Shown: in pieces, positions 18,101-25,919 of the stretch
Layout: each line of letters opens with the position of its first letter
Numbering within the stretch: position 1 is the stretch's first letter
Assembly (NCBI RefSeq): GCF_013376455.1
Contig: NZ_CP045504.1
Location: forward strand, 1,653,501 to 1,717,500
Source of the DNA: Desulfolutivibrio sulfodismutans DSM 3696
GTDB taxonomy: Bacteria > Desulfobacterota > Desulfovibrionia > Desulfovibrionales > Desulfovibrionaceae
Length of the DNA: 64,000 nt
Reading direction: 5' to 3'
The notes under the pieces: model-generated
Told to the model about the DNA's origin: nothing
Database searches by the model: none
What the model saw: only the letters and a program-made list of their open reading frames with translations
Position numbers and translations under genes: made by a program

Positions 18101-18171
18101 CCTCCTCCGACGACCATCACCGCGCCAACGATGTCCTTGGCTCGATTTAACTCTTTGTTTTCGCTAATCAT
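15139..18171 (-). CDS. hdrA: HdrA-type flavin/iron-sulfur subunit, tandem double HdrA
   Basis: 1010 residues from the ATG at 18171, preferred to a start 117 bases earlier because AGGAA precedes it and homology begins there. It contains two HdrA-like halves. Half 1: FAD motif GGGIAG (~22), ferredoxin motifs CIACGLCAEKCP (~118) and CRACEKYC (~173), and QCVGSR...CCM. Half 2: the CSCGSNI domain (~471), FAD motif GGGVAG (~610), QCVGSREPDRPYCSRVCC, and C-terminal motifs CTGCGLCWEICP (~947) and CKGCGTCVGSC (~977). Half 1 lacks its own CSCG domain. HdrA carries the flavin that bifurcates or confurcates electrons. It lies between the alcohol dehydrogenase gene and flxD. Confidence 0.88.
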   Translation of the reverse strand: MISENKELNRAKDIVGAVMVVGGGIAGIQSALDLANSGYLVYLVEKSPGIGGTMAQLDKTFPTNDCAMCILSPKLVECGRHMNIELMTLTELVDVTGEVGNFTAHLRRKPRYVDVTKCIACGLCAEKCPKKVKNEFNAGLDMRKAAYIIYGQTVPLKYAIDGDNCIYIQKGKCRACEKYCPAGAINFNDREEMIDVHVGAIILAPGFAAFDPSGLASFAYTAIPDVVTSLEYERILSASGPFLGHLARPSDHAEPKKIAWLQCVGSRSQNACDNGYCSSVCCMYAIKQAVMSAEHSSGKLEQSIFFMDMRTHGKNFERGYEDAKAKGVRFLRARPHSFVPGPEGKGVSVRYVDESGQEIVELFDMVILSVGLTAPKDAQALAGGAGIELDKHRFAICSDFTPVAASRKGIYVCGAFDGPKDIPQSVVAASAAACCAGGDLAAARGALTRTPESVAAVDVAGEPPRVGVFICSCGSNIAGVVDVKAVTEYAATLPGVVFTANNMFTCSQDVQDKMAEVIREKGLNRIVVAACTPRTHEPLFQETMEAAGLNKYLFEMANIRNQASWVHGHEPDKATEKSKDLVRMAVAKAMLLAPLSEPKLSINPVALVIGGGVAGMIAALELARQGFPTHIVERQAELGGNARFLSHTAKGGDIAAFLAELRFKIAADPRITVHAPAEVKVAEGFVGNFKTTLSTPEGEKVIEHGAAVIATGARESRPTEYAYGKHPGVMTHLEFERALASGAEPHCVVFIQCVGSREPDRPYCSRVCCTHAVMSAIALKEKNPHCRVAILYRDMRTYGDREELYAKARKLGVIFVRYSLDNKPKVKPKGPVVEVTVRDHILDIDLVFAADVVSLAAAIEPTDNEALAKMFKIPLDSDGWLFEAHQKLRPVDFATDGVFMAGMAHYPKPVEESIAQAQAAAARAVTVLSKKEITTPGTVASIDTARCTGCGLCWEICPYGAISPDEKGMAKVNEVLCKGCGTCVGSCRSGAPNLRGFAKTEVMAQITALF

Positions 18172-18340
18172 CAGTCTCAATTCCTCCCCGCGGATTGGTC
18201 CGTGTCCGAAGAAAAAACATCCGCATCCGCACAGGCCGCCAAAGGGTGCTTTTTCGTGTGGGCGGCATGTATCGCAAGAATCCGTCATGCGTGGCCGGTT
18301 CCTGCGCCAGGGCGCAGGAACCGGCCGTATCCGGCGTGTG

Positions 18341-19393
18341 TTAGGAGAAGATGATCATCGGCTTGATCACGTTGTCTTCCTTGTTGGCCATGATGCGGAA
18401 GCCCTTTTCGATGTCGGCGAAGGGCAGGCGATGCGTGGTCAACTTCGTGGGATCAATGCGTCCGGTCTGGATGAGCCGCAGCAGACGGCCCATGCGCTCG
18501 CTGCCGCCGGGGCAAAGCCCGGTGCGGATGGTCTTGTCGGCCATGCCGTAGCCCCATTCGACGCGGGGAATCTTCACGTACTCGCCCTTGCCATGGTAGC
18601 CGCAGTTGGAAATCACGCCGCCGGGCCGGGTGGCCTTGACGCAGTTCTCGAAGGTGGCCTGCATGCCCAGACATTCGATGGCGGTGTCCACGCCCTGGCC
18701 GCCGGTCAGGCGCTTGATCTCGGCCACGGCGTCGACCTTGCTGAAGTCCACGATCACGTCCGCGCCGTAGTACTTGGCCAACTCCTGCCGCTGGGGCACG
18801 CTTTCCACGGCGATGATCAGTCCCGCGCCCAAAAGCCGCGCCCCGGCGGTGGCCATAAGCCCCACCGGGCCCTGGCCGAAGACGGCCACGCTGCCGCCCA
18901 GGGGGGTGTTGCCGTGTTCCGCGCCCATAAATCCCGTGGCCATCATGTCCGTGGTGTACAGGGCCGCCTCGTCGGTGACGTCGTCGGGCACCTTGACCAG
19001 GTTGGCGATGGCGTCATTGACATGGAAATATTCCGCGAAGGAACCGTCCTTGATGTTGGCGTATTTCCAGCCGCCGCAGGCCTCACCGCACTGGGACGTA
19101 AAGCCGCGCAGGCAGTTCTCGCATTTGTAGCACGGGGTGATGGCGTTGACCACACAACGGTCGCCAACCTTGAACCCGGTCACCGCACTGCCGATCTTGT
19201 ACACGACGCCACCGGCTTCATGTCCCAAGGTGAGATTTTTTCTGTCGCCGATGGCTCCCCCGACGGTGTGTACATCGGAGGTGCAAATGAGCGCGCTTGT
19301 CGTCTTGAGAATGACATCATTTGGACCTGGCTCAGGAATGGGCTTGTCGATGATGCCAACCTTTCCAATGCCTAGCATGACGAATGCCTTCAT
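18341..19393 (-). CDS. Zinc-type secondary alcohol dehydrogenase, TbADH-like
   Basis: 350 residues, similar throughout to the Thermoanaerobacter brockii secondary alcohol dehydrogenase (GLCPGGSERM, WKYANIKDGSFAEYFHVND). Catalytic zinc ligands are visible as Cys37 (CTSD), His58 (GHE) and Asp149 (TTDMM). Rossmann motif is GQGPVGLM. At the end of the second strand it reads AVESV where TbADH has GSR for the NADP phosphate; an acidic Glu there predicts NAD(H) preference. ATG at 19393 follows GGAGG. First gene of the minus-strand adh-hdr-flx operon, so NADH made here could feed FlxA. Confidence 0.88.
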   Translation of the reverse strand: MKAFVMLGIGKVGIIDKPIPEPGPNDVILKTTSALICTSDVHTVGGAIGDRKNLTLGHEAGGVVYKIGSAVTGFKVGDRCVVNAITPCYKCENCLRGFTSQCGEACGGWKYANIKDGSFAEYFHVNDAIANLVKVPDDVTDEAALYTTDMMATGFMGAEHGNTPLGGSVAVFGQGPVGLMATAGARLLGAGLIIAVESVPQRQELAKYYGADVIVDFSKVDAVAEIKRLTGGQGVDTAIECLGMQATFENCVKATRPGGVISNCGYHGKGEYVKIPRVEWGYGMADKTIRTGLCPGGSERMGRLLRLIQTGRIDPTKLTTHRLPFADIEKGFRIMANKEDNVIKPMIIFS

Positions 19394-19417
19394 GGATTCC
19401 TCCAATGTATTAAAACG

Positions 19418-19500
19418 GTTAATTAACACCAACGTAAAATAGCAAAACAATATTATACAAAAATCATTATAAACCTTCACTCAATGAAAAATTCTTCATT
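19418..19500 (-). other. AT-rich leader of the adh-hdr-flx operon with two short palindromes
   Basis: A markedly AT-rich segment in GC-rich DNA. It contains GTTAATTAAC (19418-19427), two TATAAT hexamers on the minus strand (19452-19457, 19466-19471) and the inverted repeat AATGAA/TTCATT (19483-19500). It lies between the sigma-54 promoter and the start codon, so it may be leader RNA, a second promoter or an additional operator. Confidence 0.35.
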
Positions 19501-19554
19501 GTGATGACCATTTCAGACACACTTCATCTTTCTCATCCCATTGCGCGGACACAG

Positions 19555-19570
19555 TGCAAATTGAAGGCCA
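19555..19570 (-). promoter_or_regulatory. Sigma-54 promoter for the adh-hdr-flx operon
   Basis: The minus strand reads TGGCCTTCAATTTGCA, with GG and GC exactly ten bases apart and a good TTGCA -12 element (consensus TGGCAYRNNNNTTGCW). A transcript would start near 19543, about 150 bases before the alcohol dehydrogenase ATG. Confidence 0.6.
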
Positions 19571-19715
19571 TCGCCCGGCAAATTCCTCGCCGCCTGGCGA
19601 ACGAGACCGCCCTCGGCACGAATAACCCTGAAAAATCAAGCTGATAATCGGAAGTAATTCTCCACGTCCCGCCCCGGGGCGGACCCGTCCCCTCCGCAAT
19701 CCGGCTCGGAGGCGA

Positions 19716-19758
19716 GTCATAATGACCCCATCGCGCGTCCCGCCTGGGTCATAATGAT
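19716..19758. promoter_or_regulatory. Paired activator-site palindromes shared by two divergent sigma-54 promoters
   Basis: GTCATAATGAC (19716-19726) and GTCATAATGAT (19748-19758) are two copies of one palindrome with centres 32 bases apart, about three helical turns. They lie roughly 150-190 bases from each of the sigma-54 promoters at 19555 and 19892, the usual distance for NtrC-family enhancer sites. The obvious candidate to bind them is the regulator at 22522. Confidence 0.6.
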
Positions 19759-19891
19759 ATGCCCCGCCGGAAACGGGCGGGGACCGGCCTCCGGGCCGAT
19801 TCGAGGCGGCCGCGCCAAAAGGCCCGGCATCCCTGGAAAGACTCTGGCCTGAGGCCGCCACGCCGGGGTCCGCAGGCCCGGGAAGGCCGGA

Positions 19892-19907
19892 TGGCATCTA
19901 TCATGCA
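19892..19907 (+). promoter_or_regulatory. Sigma-54 promoter for the iron-ADH/kinase/regulator operon
   Basis: TGGCATCTATCATGCA has GG and GC ten bases apart, matching TGGCAYRNNNNTTGCW at all but a few positions. The expected transcript start is near 19919, giving a leader of about 240 bases before the ATG at 20162. Confidence 0.6.
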
Positions 19908-20161
19908 GAAAAAGGATTGCTCATGAGACGGGGAACGGGGCCGGAGAACGCGGAAAGACGCGGACACGGCTGATTCGGGACGGCCCGCCAGCCATCTGGT
20001 CATGGCACATGGCGACGGGCCGTCTTGACTCACTCCACAGCCGGGGGGTATTTGGAAATCCTGGAGTTTTCCCCTTCCGCCTGGCGACGCGTCCGACACT
20101 TTCGCCTTTCTCCTTGGAGCAACATGCGTTTTGCAGCAGCGAACCAAACGAAAAGAGGCGT

Positions 20162-21304
20162 ATGGACATTTTCAAATTTGCCGTTCCAGAGCTCATTTTC
20201 GGCCGAGGCAGCCTGAAATACACGGGGATATGCGCCAAACGCCTCGGGGCCGCCAAGATATTCGTCGTCTCCGACCCCGGCGTCGAGGCGGCCGGATGGA
20301 CGCAACAGCTTTTCGAGCTGCTTGGCGAGGAACACCTGGACTACGTCTATTTCAACGATGTGGTCGCCAACCCGCGCGACTATCAGGTGCAGCGGGGGGC
20401 CGAGCTGTACAGGAGGGAGGGTGCCGACGTGGTCCTGGCCTTGGGCGGGGGCAGCCCCATGGACGCGGCCAAGGGCATCGCCCTGGTGGTCTCAAACGGC
20501 GGAAAGATCCGGGACTACGAAGGGGCCAACCAGGTCAAGCGGCCCCTGCCGCCCATGGTCTTCGTGCCCACGACCATGGGCAGCGAGTCCAACATCTCGC
20601 AATTCACGGTCATCTCCGACGTGGAGCGCCGCCTCAAGATGACCCTGATCAGCCGGACCCTGGTTCCGAACATCTCCATCACCGATCCGCTGCTCCTTAC
20701 GACCATGACCCGCGACTTGGTCATCCCGCCCCTGTTCGATTCCCTGGCCCACGCCGTGGAATCCTACGTGTCGCCCATCGCCAGCCCGTTCACCGAGGTC
20801 ATGAGCCTGCGCGGCCTGGATCTGCTCATCCGGCATATCCGCAACGCCATAAACACGCTGCACATCGACGACCTGGAGCAGTTGGCCGTGGCCGGTTCCT
20901 GGTCGGGCATGGCCTTCACCAACGCCAGCGTGGGTCTGGGGCACGCCCTGGCCCACGCCCTGGGCGGCATGTACGACATTGTGCACGGCATGGCCCACGC
21001 CCTGCTCCTGCCCCACGTCATGCGCTACAACCTCGGGGTGAGCCTGAAAAAGATGGCCAAGATCGGGACCATCCTCACCGGCCGGACCCTGGCCGACGAC
21101 GAAGAGACGGCGCTTTTCGGCATTGAGATGGTGGAGCAGCTGCGCGAGGAGTTCGGCCTGCCGTCACGGCTGCGCGAGATCCTCCCGGACAAGACCAAGC
21201 TGCCCCAGGTCAGCCGCAACGCCGTCAACGACATCTGTCTCCTGACGAATCCGCGTCCGGCGACATGGAAGGATATTCTCAACATCTACTACGAGGCATG
21301 GTAA
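20162..21304 (+). CDS. Iron-containing alcohol dehydrogenase
   Basis: 380 residues, a standard length for group III alcohol dehydrogenases. It has the nucleotide-binding GGGSPMDAAKGIAL segment (~96-109), PTTMGSESNISQF, and metal-ligand histidines in LAHAVESYVSP and GLGHALAHALGGMYDIVHG. The family oxidises primary alcohols or reduces aldehydes with NAD(P)H and Fe(II). ATG at 20162 (AGAGG upstream) matches the usual N-terminus (FKFAVPELIFGRGSL). Its stop overlaps the start of the kinase gene (TAATG). Divergent from the adh-hdr-flx operon. Confidence 0.92.
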   Translation: MDIFKFAVPELIFGRGSLKYTGICAKRLGAAKIFVVSDPGVEAAGWTQQLFELLGEEHLDYVYFNDVVANPRDYQVQRGAELYRREGADVVLALGGGSPMDAAKGIALVVSNGGKIRDYEGANQVKRPLPPMVFVPTTMGSESNISQFTVISDVERRLKMTLISRTLVPNISITDPLLLTTMTRDLVIPPLFDSLAHAVESYVSPIASPFTEVMSLRGLDLLIRHIRNAINTLHIDDLEQLAVAGSWSGMAFTNASVGLGHALAHALGGMYDIVHGMAHALLLPHVMRYNLGVSLKKMAKIGTILTGRTLADDEETALFGIEMVEQLREEFGLPSRLREILPDKTKLPQVSRNAVNDICLLTNPRPATWKDILNIYYEAW

Positions 21305-22512
21305 TGCCGCATCCCACGAGCCTTGACGAAATCATCGGCATCGAATCGATCAAGCTCGGTTTTTTCAAGGAAGTACAACAGACCATCAGCGAGCTCCGGG
21401 CTTCCAACATCGAACTCGAGCAGAAGCGCCAGGACATCCAGGCCATCTTAAACGGCATCCCCGACGTGATGGCCGTGCTTACGCTTGACTATGAAATCCT
21501 CTCGGTCAACAACGCCTTTCACGAACGCTACCCCGGCGTGAAACCCTGCGGCAAGACCTGCCATCAGATCTTCAAGGGCCAGGGCACGCCCTGCCCGCAC
21601 TGCTCCCTGACCCAGGCCATGGAGGGCGCGGGCCGGGTCTGCCGCCACCTGGAGCTCATGGTCTTTCATGGCGAAAAAAGGCAGATCGAGTGTACGGCCT
21701 CGCTCATGCGCGACGCCCACGGCAACCCCAACCGGGTCATCCTCCTGCAACGCGACGTGACCCTGGAAAAGCAGTACCAGGCGCAATATCTCCAGGCCGA
21801 GCGCATGGCCACCATCGGCGTTCTGGCCGAGGGCGTGGCCCATGAGATCAACAACCCCCTCACCAGCATCAGCGGTTTCGCCGAGGCCATGGCCCACCGC
21901 ATGGAAAAGCTGGCCATGTGTCCGGATCAGGACAGCATTGCCCCGGAATTCATGGAACTCTTCGGGGAATATCTGGAAATCATCCTCAAGGAATGCAACC
22001 GGTGCTCGGAGATCGTGCGCAACCTGTTGACCTTCGGGCATCGCGATGTCCGCGCCTATTCCATCGTGGACCTCAACGACGTGGTCCACAACTGTCTGCA
22101 ACTGCTGCATCCGCGTCTGTCCCGCCTGCCCCGGGGGGTGATCAAGCTGCATCTCTCGGAAAAACAGCCCTACGTCCTGGGGCACCCGGGCGAACTCATG
22201 CAGGTCATCCTCAACCTCGTGCTCAACGCCCTGTACGCCGTCATGGAATCCGGGGAGATCGCCATCCACACCGCCGTGGAGGGCCGTCTGGTCCTGCTTC
22301 GGGTCATCGACACCGGACACGGCATCCCAAAGGAGATCCTGGACAAACTCTTCGATCCTTTTTTCACGACCAAACCGGCGGGCCAAGGCATAGGCATCGG
22401 GCTGTCCACATGCTACAACATCATAAAAAACCATGGCGGCGAGATCTCCGTCGACAGCACCTATACCGAAGGCGCCTGTTTTGAAACCGTCTTGCCGTAT
22501 TGCGTGGAATGA
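21304..22512 (+). CDS. PAS-domain sensor histidine kinase (cytoplasmic, NtrB-like)
   Basis: 402 residues with no membrane segment. An N-terminal coiled coil (~15-45) is followed by a PAS domain (~50-165) carrying a cysteine set CGKTCHQIF...CPHC, then HisKA with phospho-acceptor His in GVAHEINNPLTSISG (~180). The HATPase domain has N-box NLVLNALYAV, DTGHGIP and GIGIGLST. Cysteines arranged this way could sense redox state or hold a metal or haem; this is inference. ATG at 21304 overlaps the ADH stop and GAGGC precedes it. Ten bases separate it from its partner regulator. Confidence 0.88.
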   Translation: MPHPTSLDEIIGIESIKLGFFKEVQQTISELRASNIELEQKRQDIQAILNGIPDVMAVLTLDYEILSVNNAFHERYPGVKPCGKTCHQIFKGQGTPCPHCSLTQAMEGAGRVCRHLELMVFHGEKRQIECTASLMRDAHGNPNRVILLQRDVTLEKQYQAQYLQAERMATIGVLAEGVAHEINNPLTSISGFAEAMAHRMEKLAMCPDQDSIAPEFMELFGEYLEIILKECNRCSEIVRNLLTFGHRDVRAYSIVDLNDVVHNCLQLLHPRLSRLPRGVIKLHLSEKQPYVLGHPGELMQVILNLVLNALYAVMESGEIAIHTAVEGRLVLLRVIDTGHGIPKEILDKLFDPFFTTKPAGQGIGIGLSTCYNIIKNHGGEISVDSTYTEGACFETVLPYCVE

Positions 22513-22521
22513 GGTCGGCCT

Positions 22522-23964
22522 ATGCACGCCCCCGACATCATCAACATCCTTGTGGTGGACGACGAATCCTCCATTTGCAAGCTCATCCAAAAGGAGCTGT
22601 CCTCACCGGGCCGCGCCATCACGACCGCCACATCCGCCAGCCAGGCCCTGAAGCTGGCGGCGCAGCACCCCTTCGACGTCATCGTGCTGGATGTCCGCCT
22701 GCCGGACGGCAACGGCGTGGATTTGCTGGAATACTTCAGGGAGACCCTGCCCCATGTGGAAGTGATCATGATCACCGGCTATTCCGAGGTCTCAAGCGCC
22801 GTGGAGGCTATGAAGATCGGGGCCTACGACTACATCACCAAGCCCTTTTCCCTGGACCGGCTGACCCTGGTCATCGAGCGCGCCTACCAGCGCTCCATGC
22901 TGCACAAGGAACTGCACCTTCTGCGGCAAAACAAGGGCAGCGAGCCCTTCTCCCATCTCATCGGCCACTCCACGGCCATTTCGGAGATCCGCTACCTCAT
23001 CGACAAGGTCGCCCCCACCCTCACCCCGGTGCTCATCACCGGGGAAAGCGGCGTGGGCAAAAACGTGGTGGTCAACGCCCTGCACCGCAGGAGCAACCGG
23101 GCCGACAAGCACTTAATCGTCAAGAACTGCGGGGCGTTTAACAAGGAACTGTTGCGCAGCGAACTGTTCGGCTACTGCAAGGGGGCCTTCACCGGCGCGG
23201 TCGACTCCCAGGACGGCCTGTTGTCCCTGGCCAACAACGCCTCCCTGTTCTTCGACGAGGTGGGGGAGCTCTCCCTGGAGGTGCAGTCCATGCTCCTGCG
23301 CGTCCTGGAGTCCCAGAAGTACCGCCGGGTGGGCGACAAGGAGGAGCGTAGCGCCAATATCCGCTTTTTCTTCGCCACCAACCGCGACCTGCACAAGGAG
23401 GTCGAGGCGGGACGCTTCCATGAGGCCTTGTACCACCGCCTCAACGTCTTCCGCATCGAGATTCCGCCCCTGCGCGAGCGCCGGGAGGACATTCCCGTGC
23501 TGATGGAGCTTTTTCTCGGGCAGCTCTATCCGGATCGCCCGCCCTACCGGGTGTCCAGCCAGGCCTTGCAGTGCCTGATGTCCTACCATTGGCCGGGCAA
23601 CGTCCGCGAGCTGCGCAACGTCATCGAACGCGGCATCATCCTGGCCGAGAACGATCTGATCACCCTGAAATGCCTGCCCAACGACATCGCCAAATGCCTG
23701 GACGACACGGCCAACGGCCTGCCCTTCCCCACCCTGGAGCAGCACGAGCGGGAGTTCATCGTGCGGGTGCTCGAATACGTGTCCAACAACCGGACCCAGG
23801 CGGCCAGCATGCTCGGCATCGGGCGCAAGACCCTGTACCGCAAGATCAAGGAATACGGCCTGGACATGGTCTGCCAGAACGGTCGCCCTGAGGGCGGCGC
23901 CGTGGCCGCCGAGAACCGCCCGTCGCGGAAAACAGGTTGCGGCGACGGACCCGGCGTGCCGTGA
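22522..23964 (+). CDS. NtrC-family sigma-54-dependent response regulator
   Basis: 480 residues: receiver (1-125; acceptor Asp in VIVLDVRLPDGNG), AAA+ domain with Walker A GESGVGKN, the sigma-54 contact loop GAFTGA, Walker B FFDEVGEL and the RxDLYHR-type sensor (HEALYHRLNVF), and a C-terminal Fis-type helix-turn-helix (NNRTQAASMLGIGRKTLYRKI, split here as a ~20-residue segment) near 435-460. It is the partner of the kinase at 21304. It probably activates the two divergent sigma-54 promoters at 19555 and 19892 through the central palindromes, which would also make it autoregulatory. Confidence 0.93.
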   Translation: MHAPDIINILVVDDESSICKLIQKELSSPGRAITTATSASQALKLAAQHPFDVIVLDVRLPDGNGVDLLEYFRETLPHVEVIMITGYSEVSSAVEAMKIGAYDYITKPFSLDRLTLVIERAYQRSMLHKELHLLRQNKGSEPFSHLIGHSTAISEIRYLIDKVAPTLTPVLITGESGVGKNVVVNALHRRSNRADKHLIVKNCGAFNKELLRSELFGYCKGAFTGAVDSQDGLLSLANNASLFFDEVGELSLEVQSMLLRVLESQKYRRVGDKEERSANIRFFFATNRDLHKEVEAGRFHEALYHRLNVFRIEIPPLRERREDIPVLMELFLGQLYPDRPPYRVSSQALQCLMSYHWPGNVRELRNVIERGIILAENDLITLKCLPNDIAKCLDDTANGLPFPTLEQHEREFIVRVLEYVSNNRTQAASMLGIGRKTLYRKIKEYGLDMVCQNGRPEGGAVAAENRPSRKTGCGDGPGVP

Positions 23965-23969
23965 CGATT

Positions 23970-24012
23970 CCAGGCCCCGGCGGTGCGGTTCTCCCGGCCT
24001 GCCCGGGCCTGG
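23970..24012 (+). terminator. Hairpin after the alcohol-sensing operon
   Basis: Arms CCAGGCCC (23970-23977) and GGGCCTGG (24005-24012) enclose a 27-base loop directly after the regulator stop. It lacks a T-run, so assignment as a terminator is weak. Confidence 0.3.
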
Positions 24013-24120
24013 CCCCGCCTGTCGTATCCTTGTGACCCGGCCCCCTCGGATCCCAGGGAAATGGCCGGGACGCAGGCCCAGGTCGGCTTGCAGGCGAAAA
24101 CGCCATGCCGCATGGAAAAT

Positions 24121-24155
24121 CACGCGCAGAACGCCCCCTTGGCATCCTGCGCGTG
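24121..24155 (-). terminator. Hairpin terminator after the BCCT gene
   Basis: Perfect 9-base arms CACGCGCAG / CTGCGCGTG with a 17-base loop, 50 bases past the BCCT stop. On the minus strand it is followed by GATTTTCC, a short T-run. Confidence 0.5.
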
Positions 24156-24204
24156 ACGGACGGCGCTTTGCCCGCAGACGGCAACCCGGGCGATGGCCCT
24201 GCCC

Positions 24205-25767
24205 CTACGGCGCGTCGCCCACCCAGCCGGTACGACGATACTCCCGAAGAAACGAGGCCACGCCGAGCCACAGGACGCACAGCACCGGCAGCCCCACCAC
24301 GATGGAGGCGGTCTGGAGCACGGACAGCGGGCCGTTGATGAACAAAATGCCCGTGGGCAAAAGCCCCAGGGAGATGGCCCAGAACAGCCTGTTCCAGCGG
24401 GCGGGCTCCTCATCGGGGGAAAGCGTGCGGGTGGTGGTGGCGGCCAGGGCGAAGGACACCGCATCGAAGGTGGTGGCCATGCATATGGCGGTGACGGCGG
24501 CGAACACCAGCTTGTACAGCGCAGGAAACGGGATGAAGTCCGCGATGGCCATGATGGCCGCAGCCCCGCTCCCGGTCGCGACCATATTCACCACGTCGAG
24601 TTGTCCCGTGAGCTGCAAATGGAGACCGAAGTCGCCAAATATCATGTAAAAGCAGCCACAGCCCAGGGAGGCCATGAACACCGGCCCCAGGACGACCTGT
24701 CGTACCGTCCGCCCCCGGGAAATCTTGGCGATGAAAATGCTCATAAACGGGGCATAGGCGACGAACCAGGCATAATAGAACACGGTCCAGGCCTGGGTGA
24801 ATCCCTTTTCACCCGCCGGATCGATCCAGGTGGCCATACTGATGAACCGGGAGGCCAGAAGCCCCAGGCAGGATATGCCCATGTCCGTGAGAAACAGCGT
24901 CGGCCCGACAAGAAAGACAAAGGCCAAAAGACTCAACGCCAGATAGACGTTTATGTCGGAGAGCCTGCACATGCCCTTTTTCAGGCCCAGGTAGGAGGTG
25001 ACCGAGAAAATGAGCGTCACCCCGGCCAGGGTGAGGCATTGCAGCGGAAAGGACACGTCCAGCCCGGCCACCGAGGCGATCGCCTCCGCCACAATGGGCA
25101 CGCCCAGGCCCAGGGCCGTCGCCGACCCAGCCACCAGCCCGGCCATAAACAGGATGTCCACGACCTGGCCGGGCCAGCCGTGCGCCCTCACGCCCAAAAG
25201 CTCGGCGCAGACCTGGGAGAGGTTCAGAACCGGCGCCTTTTTCACATAATAGCTGTAGCCGATGGGCACGGCCAGGGTGGCGTAGATGGCCCAGCATATC
25301 GGCCCCCAGTGAAACATGCCGTAGGCGCACCCCATCCGGGCGTTCTCCAGCGAACCCACGGCGGCCCCCAGCAGGGAATATTTCATGTAGTACGCCCAGT
25401 CGATGGACCCGCCGAACATGATGCCCGCCCCCACCCCGGCGCAAAACAGCATGCCCAGCCAGGAGAACGTGGAGTATTCGATCTTCTCGCCCAGGCGCTT
25501 GCGACCAAGCGGCCCAAACGCGAACCACAGAAGGAGCGACAGGGAACCCAGCCCCGAAAGAAGGTAGAGCCAGCCCAGTTGGACCGTCACAAAGCTGAAA
25601 AGGCTGTTGATGACCCGCTCCCCGGCCTCGGGGAAGGCCAAAAGCGGGAAACCGCTGGCCAGGACGAGGCCCAGCGTCGCAAAAAAGCACATTTTGCGGA
25701 TCGGGCTTTTCGCGGCCGGGGAGGCCGCGCCTGGGACGACAACCTGGCTATGTTCAGACTGCGACAT
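24205..25767 (-). CDS. BCCT-family transporter with altered substrate-box residues
   Basis: 520 residues and about 12 membrane segments. Family landmarks are FGPLGRKRLGE, CAGVGAGIMFGGSIDWAYY, FHWGPICWAIYATL and IAKISRGRTVR. BCCT proteins import quaternary-ammonium or related zwitterionic compounds using ion gradients. The TM4 aromatic residues are kept (HWG..CWAIY). The TM8 segment, usually like FYWAWWISWSPFVG, reads FYYAWFVAYAPFM, so three of four Trp positions are changed and a classical betaine substrate is doubtful. GGAGG precedes the ATG. It follows the MocA-like gene by 152 bases and may belong to the molybdenum hydroxylase operon. Confidence 0.88.
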   Translation of the reverse strand: MSQSEHSQVVVPGAASPAAKSPIRKMCFFATLGLVLASGFPLLAFPEAGERVINSLFSFVTVQLGWLYLLSGLGSLSLLLWFAFGPLGRKRLGEKIEYSTFSWLGMLFCAGVGAGIMFGGSIDWAYYMKYSLLGAAVGSLENARMGCAYGMFHWGPICWAIYATLAVPIGYSYYVKKAPVLNLSQVCAELLGVRAHGWPGQVVDILFMAGLVAGSATALGLGVPIVAEAIASVAGLDVSFPLQCLTLAGVTLIFSVTSYLGLKKGMCRLSDINVYLALSLLAFVFLVGPTLFLTDMGISCLGLLASRFISMATWIDPAGEKGFTQAWTVFYYAWFVAYAPFMSIFIAKISRGRTVRQVVLGPVFMASLGCGCFYMIFGDFGLHLQLTGQLDVVNMVATGSGAAAIMAIADFIPFPALYKLVFAAVTAICMATTFDAVSFALAATTTRTLSPDEEPARWNRLFWAISLGLLPTGILFINGPLSVLQTASIVVGLPVLCVLWLGVASFLREYRRTGWVGDAP

Positions 25768-25919
25768 GATGCCTCCTCGTCCGCATCCCCGTCATGGCTG
25801 CGGACGACCTGTTGCAACGGGGGGGATATGCCCTCGCAGGCCAGGACCGCGGATTCGCCGCCGCGTCGCCCGGCCCCGGCCTCCCGGGACCGGGCGCACC
25901 GGTCTGGCCGACGACGGGT

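Noticed and set aside
19452-19471. Two TATAAT boxes as a sigma-70 promoter for the alcohol dehydrogenase
   Set aside because: No -35 hexamer at 16-18 bases for either; the sigma-54 site upstream explains the operon better, so they are only noted in the leader entry.
19499-19518. TTGTGATGACCATTTCAGA, resembling a Rex operator
   Set aside because: The second half-site is off by one base and mismatched; too weak to report as a site.
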